Shown piece by piece: positions 1 to 5,784 of a stretch of DNA of 5,784 bases. The notes under the pieces are model-generated. The model was not told the DNA's origin. It saw only the letters and a program-made list of their open reading frames with translations, and ran no database searches. Source of the stretch: Marinilabilia sp. UBA5340 (GTDB lineage Bacteria; Bacteroidota; Bacteroidia; Bacteroidales; Marinilabiliaceae); the NCBI GenBank assembly GCA_002411085.1, contig DHQK01000226.1, positions 1 through 5,784 of the forward strand. Reading direction: 5' to 3'. The position numbers were made by a program, and so were the translations under genes. Position 1 is the stretch's first letter; every line of letters begins with the position of its first letter.

Positions 1-500
1 ATTACTCCCAAGCGGCTGCCATTCGAATTTACTACGACCTTAGCTCCTGAGAGCGGCAAGGCAACATCATTGACAACAAGTCCTGTTACATTCTCCCCTG
101 AAACAACAAACAACCATTCCTCCTGTTGGTCTCCTTCGCCAACAGTTCCAAGAATATGGTTGGCATCCCTACTTATAACGGAAACTTTTTGCTCAAATAA
201 TCCTTCGTCACTAATAAATTCAATGGTTTGATTCTCTCCTGAAGAAAGCGACCGGATAGTTCCCTGATGTCCCCCTTCTCCATTCAGTGAAAACGAAAAT
301 GTTTTTCCATCTTCACTTATGTAAATCTCCGTAGTATCAAGCTCAATCCAATGCTCGTCTGCAACACTCCTTGAGGCAAGCGCATGCAAAGTTACCCCTC
401 TATATTCTTCGGGTATGGGTCTGACAGGAGTTGTATCGTCTTTTCCGCAACCTGAAGCTAACAGTAGTAAGGAAACAAAAAACAAGATATACCTCTTCAT
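1..500 (-). CDS. Putative surface lipoprotein, 3' end missing
   Basis: This minus-strand reading frame is open for 166 codons from an ATG at 500 to the window edge. Residues 1-18 form a lipoprotein signal peptide: a basic start (MKRY), a hydrophobic core, and the lipobox-like LLASGC with the lipidated cysteine at residue 18. Cys18 is followed by GKDD, which fits the X-K-(D/E)2 export signal known to send Bacteroidota lipoproteins to the cell surface. Residues about 30-137 are beta-rich in appearance and match no family I recognise. Residues about 138-166 (VTGLVVND, then PLSGAKVVV) resemble the start of a carboxypeptidase-regulatory-like beta-sandwich, which is cut by the window edge. The start at 500 is chosen for the signal peptide; an in-frame ATG at 518 adds six residues (MRKNVN) and is also possible. 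No clear Shine-Dalgarno sequence precedes either. The function is unknown; surface binding or cell-envelope roles are only guesses. Confidence 0.82.
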   Translation of the reverse strand, partial: MKRYILFFVSLLLLASGCGKDDTTPVRPIPEEYRGVTLHALASRSVADEHWIELDTTEIYISEDGKTFSFSLNGEGGHQGTIRSLSSGENQTIEFISDEGLFEQKVSVISRDANHILGTVGEGDQQEEWLFVVSGENVTGLVVNDVALPLSGAKVVVNSNGSRLGV

Positions 501-659
501 ATTTACATTTTTTCTCATTATAAAAGGGTCAGGTCTCCATAATCTGATTTCATGGACGATCAGAAGATCACTGTAGTATTCCTTCAGGCCTTTTGCAATA
601 AGTCTAACAAACAGGCTGTAAAACATTTTGGCTCCCAAGATAGTCAATGTCTGTTAAAA

Positions 660-674
660 TTCGATAAAATCGAA
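660..674 (-). repeat. Small inverted repeat, weak terminator-like
   Basis: TTCGAT (660-665) and ATCGAA (669-674) form a perfect 6-bp stem with a 3-base loop. Read on the minus strand it is followed by TTTTAA, and it lies just beyond the stop of the possible small ORF at 682-798. It could therefore act as a weak terminator for that ORF. The stem is short and AT-rich, so a protein-binding palindrome or chance are also possible. Confidence 0.35.
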
Positions 675-681
675 AAAAGAA

Positions 682-798
682 TTACTCCATATTTTGATTA
701 AAGAACCAAATTGAAACGCAGAAGAACTGGTTCTTAGCAATATTTCCAGCACCATGATCAGAAGAGGTAGAACCACTGCCAATCAAAAAAAGTTGCAT
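682..798 (-). CDS. Possible small ORF, 38 aa, unknown
   Basis: An ATG at 798 on the minus strand is preceded, after 5 bases, by AGGGAGG (804-810), the most extended ribosome-binding match in the window. The frame runs 38 codons to a TAA at 682-684. The peptide begins MQLFLIGSGSTSSDHG and ends with an aromatic-rich segment (FFCVSIWFF). The start resembles the first beta strand and glycine/serine turn of metallo-beta-lactamase-fold hydrolases, but there is no HxHxDH motif and the rest does not fit. It may be a genuine small protein, a decayed gene start, or coincidence. It diverges from the catalase gene and lies beside its operator. No convincing promoter was found for it. Confidence 0.3.
   Translation of the reverse strand: MQLFLIGSGSTSSDHGAGNIAKNQFFCVSIWFFNQNME
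722..735. repeat. Palindrome AAGAAC-TG-GTTCTT
   Basis: AAGAAC (722-727) and GTTCTT (730-735) are perfect inverted 6-mers separated by two bases. A further direct copy, AAGAACC, lies at 701-707 and can pair with GGTTCTT (729-735) as a 7-bp alternative stem. The symmetry is real, but no regulator is recognised; it lies inside the possible small ORF. Confidence 0.35.
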
Positions 799-803
799 TT
801 AAA

Positions 804-810
804 CCTCCCT
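804..810 (-). promoter_or_regulatory. Strong ribosome binding site of the small ORF
   Basis: The minus strand reads AGGGAGG, five bases upstream of the ATG at 798. It is notable because the catalase, antiporter and lipoprotein genes here have only weak or no such sites, and it is the main reason to consider the small ORF at all. Confidence 0.4.
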
Positions 811-868
811 CAGAAAAAATCCTTTAGCAACGATCTTATTCTCTTTATGACAATCCCATCGAAGCAAT

Positions 869-883
869 TTATATTGATTATAA
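869..883. promoter_or_regulatory. PerR/Fur-type operator upstream of catalase
   Basis: The sequence TTATATTGATTATAA matches the 7-1-7 PerR box TTATAATnATTATAA at 13 of 14 defined positions; only the sixth base differs. Symmetry extends one more pair (T868, A884). It lies 61 bases before the catalase ATG and overlaps the predicted -35 element, as expected for a repressor site. PerR is a Fur-family metalloregulator that releases catalase genes when peroxide oxidises its metal-binding histidines. The site is seen directly; that PerR rather than another Fur-family protein binds it is inference. Confidence 0.65.
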
Positions 884-902
884 AGACATAAAAACGTATT
901 TT
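874..902 (+). promoter_or_regulatory. Predicted catalase promoter
   Basis: TTGATT (874-879) and TATTTT (897-902) are separated by 17 bases, the ideal spacing for a housekeeping sigma factor, with four of six consensus matches each. The same bases also approximate the Bacteroidota form: ATTG about 20 bases before TATTTTAT (897-904), compared with TAnnTTTG. Overlap with the PerR-like operator supports regulated transcription. The transcription start was not determined. Confidence 0.45.
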
Positions 903-944
903 ATACAATTAACTCAGAAGTTAAATTTTTTGAAAATCGTTACT

Positions 945-2411
945 ATGACAAAGAAGAAACTTACAACTGCATCAGGCCGTCCGTACAGCGAAAAGCAGGA
1001 CAGTATGACCGCCGGCCCGAGGGGGCCTGTTCTACTTCAGGACTACTATCTACACGAACAAATGGCCCATTTCAACCGGGAAAGAATCCCCGAAAGAGTT
1101 GTACACGCTAAAGGGTCTGGTGCCTTTGGAACCTTCAAGGTAACCAATGACATTTCGAAATACACCAGGGCTAAACTATTCAGTAAAGTAGGAAACGAAT
1201 GTAAAGTGTTTGCCCGGTTCTCTACTGTAGGTGGAGAAAAAGGAAGTGCCGACACAGAGCGGGATCCCCGCGGATTTGCAGTTAAATTTTATACCGAAGA
1301 CGGGAACTGGGATCTGGTAGGAAATAACACACCGGTCTTTTTTATTAAAGATCCTAAGAAATTTGCCGACTTCATCCACACCCAAAAAAGAGACCCCCGC
1401 TCCAACATGCAAAGTCAGACCATGCGCTGGGACTACTGGAGCCTCAACCCCGAAAGCCTTCATCAAGTAATGATCTTGTTCAGTGATCGAGGCACCCCGG
1501 ATGGTTACCGAAAGATGAACGGATACGGAAGTCACACATTTTCAATGGTCAATGATAAAAACGAACGGGTATGGGTTAAATACCATTTCAAAACCCTTCA
1601 GGGAAACTATACATTCACCGATCAGGAAGCTGAAGAAATCAAGGGGAAAGATCCGGACTATTCACAAAGAGACCTGCTTAACGCCATAGATAAAGGAGAT
1701 TTCCCCAAATGGGCTCTAAAAATACAGGTAATGACCGAAGAGCAGGCAAAATCATTCAAATGGAATCCCTTTGACCTGACCAAGATATGGCCACACGGAG
1801 AATATCCGCTGATTGATGTGGGAGTGATGGAATTGAACAAAGTACCGGACAACTACTTTGCTGATGTTGAGCAAGCCGCCTTCAATCCGTCCAACCTCAT
1901 TGACGGACTGGATGTATCACCGGATAAAATGCTGCAGGGTCGTCTGCTCTCCTACCCCGATGCACACCGCTATCGACTGGGTGCAAATTACGAGCAGATC
2001 CCGGTTAACCGGCCCGTTTGTCCGGTTCATAATTATCAGCGGGATGGCTTCATGACAGTCAACGGCAATCAGGGAAGTGCCCCCAACTACCACCCCAACA
2101 GCTTTGATGATATTGAAGCAGACAAGAATTACAAAGTTCCTCCGATGAAACTGGAATCTGATCTGGCTGATTACTACGATCGGAACGAAAATGACGATGA
2201 CCACTATACTCAACCAGGACTCCTGTTTCGAAAAGTGATGAACGATCAACAAAGAAAAAATACCATTTCTAATTTCGTAGGAGCCATGAGCCAAATTGAC
2301 GGCCCCAAACGAGAAGAAATCATTAACAGACAGCTGGAGCACTTCGCCAGAGCTGACAAAGAATTGGCAATGGAAGTTGCCAAAGGGCTGGATTTCGACT
2401 TTAAAGGATAG
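945..2411 (+). CDS. katA: Monofunctional haem catalase, small-subunit type
   Basis: This cytoplasmic enzyme converts hydrogen peroxide to water and oxygen using haem. The 488-residue length is typical of small-subunit catalases, without the C-terminal flavodoxin-like domain of the large-subunit type. The catalytic distal histidine is His54 in the signature RERIPERVVHAKGSGAFG; the distal asparagine lies in VGNNTP (residues 125-130); the proximal haem-ligand tyrosine is Tyr337 in RLLSYPDAHRYRLG. That last signature has Leu335 where the classic pattern has Phe, a mild variant that should not affect catalysis. The N-terminus (KLTTASGRP, then SLTAGPRGP-like SMTAGPRGP) is the usual family start. 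I prefer the ATG at 945 over an in-frame TTG at 930, because it gives the normal family N-terminus; neither has a good ribosome binding site. A PerR-like operator lies upstream and a strong hairpin terminator downstream, so it is probably a single-gene transcript induced by peroxide. Confidence 0.97.
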   Translation: MTKKKLTTASGRPYSEKQDSMTAGPRGPVLLQDYYLHEQMAHFNRERIPERVVHAKGSGAFGTFKVTNDISKYTRAKLFSKVGNECKVFARFSTVGGEKGSADTERDPRGFAVKFYTEDGNWDLVGNNTPVFFIKDPKKFADFIHTQKRDPRSNMQSQTMRWDYWSLNPESLHQVMILFSDRGTPDGYRKMNGYGSHTFSMVNDKNERVWVKYHFKTLQGNYTFTDQEAEEIKGKDPDYSQRDLLNAIDKGDFPKWALKIQVMTEEQAKSFKWNPFDLTKIWPHGEYPLIDVGVMELNKVPDNYFADVEQAAFNPSNLIDGLDVSPDKMLQGRLLSYPDAHRYRLGANYEQIPVNRPVCPVHNYQRDGFMTVNGNQGSAPNYHPNSFDDIEADKNYKVPPMKLESDLADYYDRNENDDDHYTQPGLLFRKVMNDQQRKNTISNFVGAMSQIDGPKREEIINRQLEHFARADKELAMEVAKGLDFDFKG

Positions 2412-2436
2412 ATAATAACACCAGCAACGCAACAAT

Positions 2437-2475
2437 AAACAAGGTTGTCCTTCTTCGGGCAGCCTTGTTTTGTTA
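2437..2475 (+). terminator. Intrinsic terminator of the catalase gene
   Basis: Bases 2437-2450 pair with 2457-2470 as a 14-bp stem containing two G-U wobbles, closed by the six-base loop TTCTTC. The 3' arm runs into a T-rich stretch (TTTTGTT). It begins 25 bases after the catalase stop and makes read-through into the antiporter gene unlikely. Confidence 0.85.
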
Positions 2476-2507
2476 TAAATACAAGTAAAACGAGAATTGT
2501 GGCGACG

Positions 2508-2527
2508 GCAAAAAACAAGCTTTTTGC
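2508..2527. repeat. Small inverted repeat between catalase and antiporter
   Basis: GCAAAAA (2508-2514) and TTTTTGC (2521-2527) form a 7-bp stem with a six-base loop. Neither side continues as a T run, so it is not a convincing terminator. It lies in the 158-base leader region of the antiporter gene; a regulatory role or chance are equally possible. Confidence 0.3.
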
Positions 2528-2634
2528 TCCAGAAATACAATGTCCGCCTTCACAAGCCTGCAACTACTGCAAACATTTCTTATATTTAACCACTGAGAAT
2601 TCCCCGGCTGATTTAATTTTTATTGCAGAGATTT

Positions 2635-4623
2635 ATGGAGTTTACAATACTGAAAGACATTCTGATCATATTTGCACTTTCCACACTGGTAAATTATGTT
2701 TTCACCAAAATAAAAGTTCCCTCCATTGTGGGCTATCTGCTTACCGGCGTTTTAGCCGGTCCTCATCTTACCGGTGTCATCAGCAATATTGAAAATATAG
2801 AAGTACTGGCAGAAATAGGCGTTGTTCTTTTACTTTTCACCATCGGCCTTGAATTTTCTCTAAAACATCTGATCAAAATTCGCAAAACAGTTTTCTGGGG
2901 GGGCTTGGTTCAGTTTTCCTGCACAACACTTTTGGTTCTTTTTGTTGCCCGAATGTACGATCTGGATTTTAAAGGTGCCTTATTCGTAGGCTTTCTGACT
3001 GCACTTAGTAGTACAGCAGTGGTACTAAAAATCTTACAAGACAGATCTGAAATCACCTCCAACTATGGCCGAACTGTACTGGGAGTCCTAATTTTTCAAG
3101 ATCTAATCCTTGTTCCACTACTTTTGTTCACTCCCATCATCGGCGGTGAATCCAAAGATATTCTGGATGAAGTGTTTTGGATGGGTCTCAAGTCACTCGG
3201 GATTATCCTCTTTGTCATTTTTGGAAACAAATGGTTCATGAACAAACTGTTACATGCCATTGCCATGACCAAAAATCAGGAGCTTTTTTTGATGAGCATC
3301 CTGTTAATCTGTTTGTCGGTGGCCTTTCTTACCGCCGAACTGGGGATGTCACTGGCTTTTGGAGCATTTCTTGCCGGCCTGATGATTTCAGAATCGGAAT
3401 ACAGCCACAATGCTTTCGGACACATCATCCCTTTCAAAGACACTTTTTCATCTTTTTTCTTTGTTTCCATTGGGATGCTGCTTGATCTTCAATTTGTTTT
3501 TGACAATCTCAACATCGTTTTAGCGACAGTACTGATGGTAATTCTCGTAAAAATGATCATTGCCAGCGGTACCGCCTTCATTCTTGGACACACGCTCCGG
3601 GGCGTGGTCTTGGTTGGTCTGGCGCTTGCACAGGTAGGAGAATTTTCCTTTATCCTGGTCAAGATGGGAGATAGCTACAATTTGATATCCGAATATTATT
3701 ACCAGCTATTTCTGGCTGTTGCAGTGGTAACAATGTCCATTTCACCTTTCATGATCATGATTGCCCGGCCATTGTCCAATGCCGTAATGAAACTCCCTTT
3801 GCCAAAAAAAATGATAGAAGGTTTGTTCCCGCTCAAGCAGATTGACATCCCCGATTTAAAAAACCACCTGCTGCTGATAGGAAAAGACCCCCGGGTATTG
3901 AGCATGTCTGTAATGGCGCGGCACGTCAAAATTCCTTACTTATCGGTAATTTTCGATCCTGCCATTGTCAAAGCAAGACAGGAAAAAGGGGAAAAAGTGC
4001 TTTACGGCGATGCACAGAATCAGCCCATTCTGGAAAAAGCCCATGCTGCCACTGCAGGTGTTATAGTCGTATCCATTGGAGATTTGGTCACTGCACTCTC
4101 TGTTACTGAAAAACTCAGGCACTTAAATCGCCATGCACCCATCATTGTAAGAACAAAGCAGATAGATGATGCAGAAGATCTTTACAAAGCAGGAGCCACC
4201 CAGGTTCTCCCGGAAGAGTTTGAAACCGCTATCGAAATGTTTGAACGGGTACTCAACAAATTCCTGATGCCCAAAGATGATATTGAAGTCACCATCGGTC
4301 AAATCAGAAAAAACAATTACGGATTGGTGCGGGATCTGAAAAAACGACCACGCAAATCAATTCTCAGTCAACTCCCTAATCTGGAAATTTCAGCTCTCCG
4401 GGTCGCCGAAAACTCCCCCATTGCAGACCACTCTCTTTCCGAGATGGAATTCCGGGCCACTTTTGGGGTTACAGTAGTCGCAATCAAACGAAACGAAAAA
4501 TTGATAGACCATCCGGGCCCGAACACGAAAGTCTGCAAAGATGACATTGTTTATGTTCTTGGAAAACAGGATCAGATCGCTCATGCAGTAAATCTTTTTG
4601 AAAAAGAATTGAAAAGAAAGTAG
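2635..4623 (+). CDS. Kef-type cation:proton antiporter with RCK domains
   Basis: This 662-residue inner-membrane protein belongs to the CPA2 family (KefB/KefC/YbaL), exchanging K+ or Na+ for H+. Residues about 5-378 contain some 12-13 hydrophobic segments with family motifs: LLLFTIGLEFSL (65-76), the crossover region LSSTAVVLKIL (124-134), FQDLILVP (154-161) with the likely ion-site Asp156, and LAQVGEFSFIL (331-341). QD rather than DD fits the Kef-like K+/H+ branch. Residues about 408-545 are an RCK/TrkA-N domain and 575-660 a TrkA-C ligand domain, which E. coli KefB/KefC lack. The nucleotide loop is degenerate: GKDPRV (416-421) replaces GxGxxG, and Ile439 stands where the acidic residue closing strand 2 is expected, yet YGDA (457-460) remains. 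The ATG at 2635 is chosen over an in-frame TTG at 2623; a weak AGAG lies just before the ATG. No strong promoter was identified. The exact ion and the gating ligand are unknown. Confidence 0.93.
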   Translation: MEFTILKDILIIFALSTLVNYVFTKIKVPSIVGYLLTGVLAGPHLTGVISNIENIEVLAEIGVVLLLFTIGLEFSLKHLIKIRKTVFWGGLVQFSCTTLLVLFVARMYDLDFKGALFVGFLTALSSTAVVLKILQDRSEITSNYGRTVLGVLIFQDLILVPLLLFTPIIGGESKDILDEVFWMGLKSLGIILFVIFGNKWFMNKLLHAIAMTKNQELFLMSILLICLSVAFLTAELGMSLAFGAFLAGLMISESEYSHNAFGHIIPFKDTFSSFFFVSIGMLLDLQFVFDNLNIVLATVLMVILVKMIIASGTAFILGHTLRGVVLVGLALAQVGEFSFILVKMGDSYNLISEYYYQLFLAVAVVTMSISPFMIMIARPLSNAVMKLPLPKKMIEGLFPLKQIDIPDLKNHLLLIGKDPRVLSMSVMARHVKIPYLSVIFDPAIVKARQEKGEKVLYGDAQNQPILEKAHAATAGVIVVSIGDLVTALSVTEKLRHLNRHAPIIVRTKQIDDAEDLYKAGATQVLPEEFETAIEMFERVLNKFLMPKDDIEVTIGQIRKNNYGLVRDLKKRPRKSILSQLPNLEISALRVAENSPIADHSLSEMEFRATFGVTVVAIKRNEKLIDHPGPNTKVCKDDIVYVLGKQDQIAHAVNLFEKELKRK

Positions 4624-4632
4624 GGAATCATC

Positions 4633-4673
4633 AAAAAAGGCACAACACCTTCACCAGGAAAGCGTTGTGCCTT
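4633..4673 (-). terminator. Terminator between convergent antiporter and korB genes
   Basis: AAGGCACAAC (4637-4646) pairs perfectly with GTTGTGCCTT (4664-4673) around a 17-base loop. Read on the minus strand the hairpin is followed by six Ts (4633-4638 complement, the last two in the stem) and then GATG, a good terminator for korAB. Read on the plus strand the tail is only TTACAAAT, so termination of the antiporter transcript from this side is likely weaker. Confidence 0.8.
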
Positions 4674-4695
4674 ACAAATAATTGGTATACAAAGC

Positions 4696-5712
4696 TTATT
4701 CTACTTTCCAGACATCTCCACTGGTAACCAAATCTTTAAAAGTTTTGATCTTTGAACTCTCCCTTATTTCATTAATCTGCTGACGTGCACACTGATCATA
4801 TACCGGAGCCTCTGCATCCCGGATAACCCCTAATGCTACAGGGAAATTCGGATACTCCATATCAGCAAGCTTCAGGTGAATGGTCGGATCCTCACAATGA
4901 GCATCATGTACCAAAATATCGTCCTCAGTAATTCCATCCTCACCAATGGTCACCACCTTCAGATGAATTCCGTCAAGCATCAGCCCTTTATTTCGTTCTT
5001 TTCCGAAAATCATAGGCTTGCCGTGCTCAAGAATAATTGTCCGGTCGTCCTTATGCTTTTTATCAGTAATCTCCTGGTGAGTATTGTTGTTATAAATGAC
5101 ACAATTTTGAAGAACCTCCACAATAGAAGTTCCTTCATGCCGGGCAGCAGCTGTCATTACTTTCACCGAAAGTTTCAACTCTTTGTCAACAGTCCGCGCA
5201 AAGAAATAGCCGCGTGCACCGATGGTAAGTTCTCCTGGTCGGAAAGGATATTCAATGGTACCAAAGGGCGATGTTTTGGAGATAAACCCACGCTTGGAAG
5301 TAGGTGAATACTGTCCCTTGGTAAGCCCGTAAATTTGATTATTAAAGAGGATAACATTGATATCCACATTACGCCGGATAGTATGAATAAAATGATTTCC
5401 TCCAATAGCCAACGCATCCCCGTCACCCGTAATTTGCCAAACATGAAGTTTGGGATTGGCCACTTTCACTCCTGAAGCAATGGCCGGTGCTCTTCCGTGT
5501 ATTGTATGAAAACCATACGTATTCATATAATAGGGCAATCGGGATGAACACCCGATGCCGGAAATAACAGCAATCTCCTCTTTGGGCACCTTCAGATCGG
5601 CCATCGCTTTCTGAATAGAATTCAAAATGGCATGATCGCCACAACCGGGGCACCACCTCACGTTCTGGTCACTCTTATATTCAAGAAAAGCTTGTTTGAT
5701 ATTATCTGCCAT
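4696..5712 (-). CDS. korB: 2-oxoacid:ferredoxin oxidoreductase beta subunit
   Basis: This is the catalytic beta subunit of a two-subunit oxidoreductase that converts a 2-oxoacid (probably 2-oxoglutarate) and CoA to acyl-CoA and CO2 while reducing ferredoxin. The 338-residue protein carries the thiamine diphosphate motif GDGDA (96-100) followed by NN (124-125). Cys21 and Cys24 in WCPGCGDH, with Cys55 (IGCSSR) or Cys204 (LQNCV), can supply the ligands for one [4Fe-4S] cluster. IYGLTKGQYSPTS (127-139) is typical of KorB-type proteins; substrate cannot be fixed from this alone, and 2-oxoisovalerate or pyruvate remain possible. The start is well supported by GGAGG eight bases upstream. It follows korA with a 3-base gap, so the two are co-transcribed and probably translationally coupled. 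The enzyme is expected to be cytoplasmic and oxygen-sensitive, acting in or beside the TCA cycle. Confidence 0.94.
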   Translation of the reverse strand: MADNIKQAFLEYKSDQNVRWCPGCGDHAILNSIQKAMADLKVPKEEIAVISGIGCSSRLPYYMNTYGFHTIHGRAPAIASGVKVANPKLHVWQITGDGDALAIGGNHFIHTIRRNVDINVILFNNQIYGLTKGQYSPTSKRGFISKTSPFGTIEYPFRPGELTIGARGYFFARTVDKELKLSVKVMTAAARHEGTSIVEVLQNCVIYNNNTHQEITDKKHKDDRTIILEHGKPMIFGKERNKGLMLDGIHLKVVTIGEDGITEDDILVHDAHCEDPTIHLKLADMEYPNFPVALGVIRDAEAPVYDQCARQQINEIRESSKIKTFKDLVTSGDVWKVE

Positions 5713-5715
5713 GAT

Positions 5716-5784
5716 TTATTCCTCCAAAAGTTTCAAAAAATGATCTTTTAATTCAGATACCGTAAAAGGAAGCCCTTCCACTTT
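5716..5784 (-). CDS. korA: 2-oxoacid:ferredoxin oxidoreductase alpha subunit, C-terminus only
   Basis: The last 22 codons and the TAA stop of the gene upstream of korB are present; the rest lies beyond the right edge. The visible residues, KVEGLPFTVSEL then KDHFLKLLEE, match the usual end of KorA-type alpha subunits (a K-V-x-G-L-P-F-x-V-S-E pattern). Identity rests on this short motif and on the position directly before korB, where the alpha subunit gene normally lies. Confidence 0.8.
   Translation of the reverse strand, partial: KVEGLPFTVSELKDHFLKLLEE
5721..5725 (-). promoter_or_regulatory. korB ribosome binding site inside the end of korA
   Basis: The minus strand reads GGAGG, eight bases before the korB ATG. 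It lies in the last sense codons of korA, so ribosomes finishing korA arrive at the korB start; this suggests coupled synthesis of the two subunits and fixes the korB start. Confidence 0.8.

Larger units (their letters stand above)
501..944. other. Intergenic spacer, 444 bases
   Basis: This spacer lies between the divergent lipoprotein and catalase genes and has no confidently coding ORF. Moving rightwards it holds: the motif AAAAGGGTCAGGTCTCC (522-538); a minus-strand frame in phase with the lipoprotein and open back to a stop at 654-656; an inverted repeat at 660-674; a possible 38-codon minus-strand small ORF (682-798) with a strong ribosome binding site; a palindrome at 722-735; and the catalase operator and promoter (869-904). 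I found no tRNA-like cloverleaf and no CRISPR repeats. Confidence 0.7.

Noticed and set aside
722..735. LexA/SOS box reading of AAGAAC-TG-GTTCTT
   Set aside because: The GAAC and GTTC halves are separated by two bases where the Gram-positive-type LexA box needs four, so the match fails on spacing.
754..891. Plus-strand 45-codon ORF beginning at the ATG at 754
   Set aside because: It has no ribosome binding site, runs through the predicted operator, and has a low-complexity lysine-rich composition; most likely chance in AT-rich DNA.
930..944. TTG start of the catalase five codons upstream
   Set aside because: The extra residues MKIVT do not fit the usual catalase N-terminus, and no ribosome binding site supports TTG; the ATG at 945 gives the normal start.
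1941..1967. Leu in place of Phe in the catalase haem-ligand signature (RLLSYPD)
   Set aside because: The ligand tyrosine and surrounding residues are intact and I recall this variant in other small-subunit catalases, so it is not taken as a defect.
1917..2563. Long minus-strand open frames across the catalase 3' end
   Set aside because: They lie antisense to a clearly conserved catalase, show no recognisable family, and have no ribosome binding site; they are frame shadows.
2581..2588. TATATTTA as a promoter -7 element for the antiporter
   Set aside because: It is one base from the Bacteroidota TAnnTTTG element, but no TTTG or TTGACA-like partner lies at a suitable distance upstream.
2623..2634. 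TTG start of the antiporter four codons upstream
   Set aside because: The ATG at 2635 begins right at the first membrane segment as in relatives and has a weak AGAG before it; the TTG has nothing comparable.

Overview
The window looks like ordinary chromosome from a Gram-negative heterotroph, most likely of the Bacteroidota/Balneolota group. The reasons are a lipoprotein with a Bacteroidota-type surface-export motif (C-x-K-D-D), mostly weak Shine-Dalgarno sequences, AT-rich spacers, a small-subunit catalase, and a two-subunit 2-oxoacid:ferredoxin oxidoreductase. The phylum assignment is an inference from gene style and was not tested by any search.

Layout. Positions 1-500 (minus) hold the N-terminal part of a lipoprotein that runs off the left edge. 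Positions 501-944 are a gene-poor spacer containing a possible 38-codon minus-strand small ORF with a strong ribosome binding site, two small inverted repeats, and a near-perfect PerR/Fur-type operator overlapping a predicted promoter. Positions 945-2411 (plus) encode a complete haem catalase, followed by a strong hairpin terminator. Positions 2635-4623 (plus) encode a Kef-type cation:proton antiporter with fused RCK domains. A hairpin at 4633-4673 separates it from a convergent minus-strand operon: korB (4696-5712), preceded by the last 22 codons of korA (5716-5784, running off the right edge).

How the genes relate. The catalase removes hydrogen peroxide, and its operator suggests derepression by peroxide. 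The antiporter would move K+ or Na+ against H+; in enterobacteria related Kef proteins protect against electrophiles, but its nucleotide-binding site here is degenerate, so its gating may differ. KorAB is an oxygen-sensitive Fe-S enzyme that oxidises a 2-oxoacid to acyl-CoA and reduces ferredoxin. A link between catalase, antiporter and KorAB is only by proximity; each has its own terminator or orientation, so they are not one operon.

No clearly new multi-gene system is visible. The items most worth a second look are the PerR-like operator, the altered RCK motif of the antiporter, and the unexplained minus-strand small ORF and in-frame leader in the 501-810 spacer.
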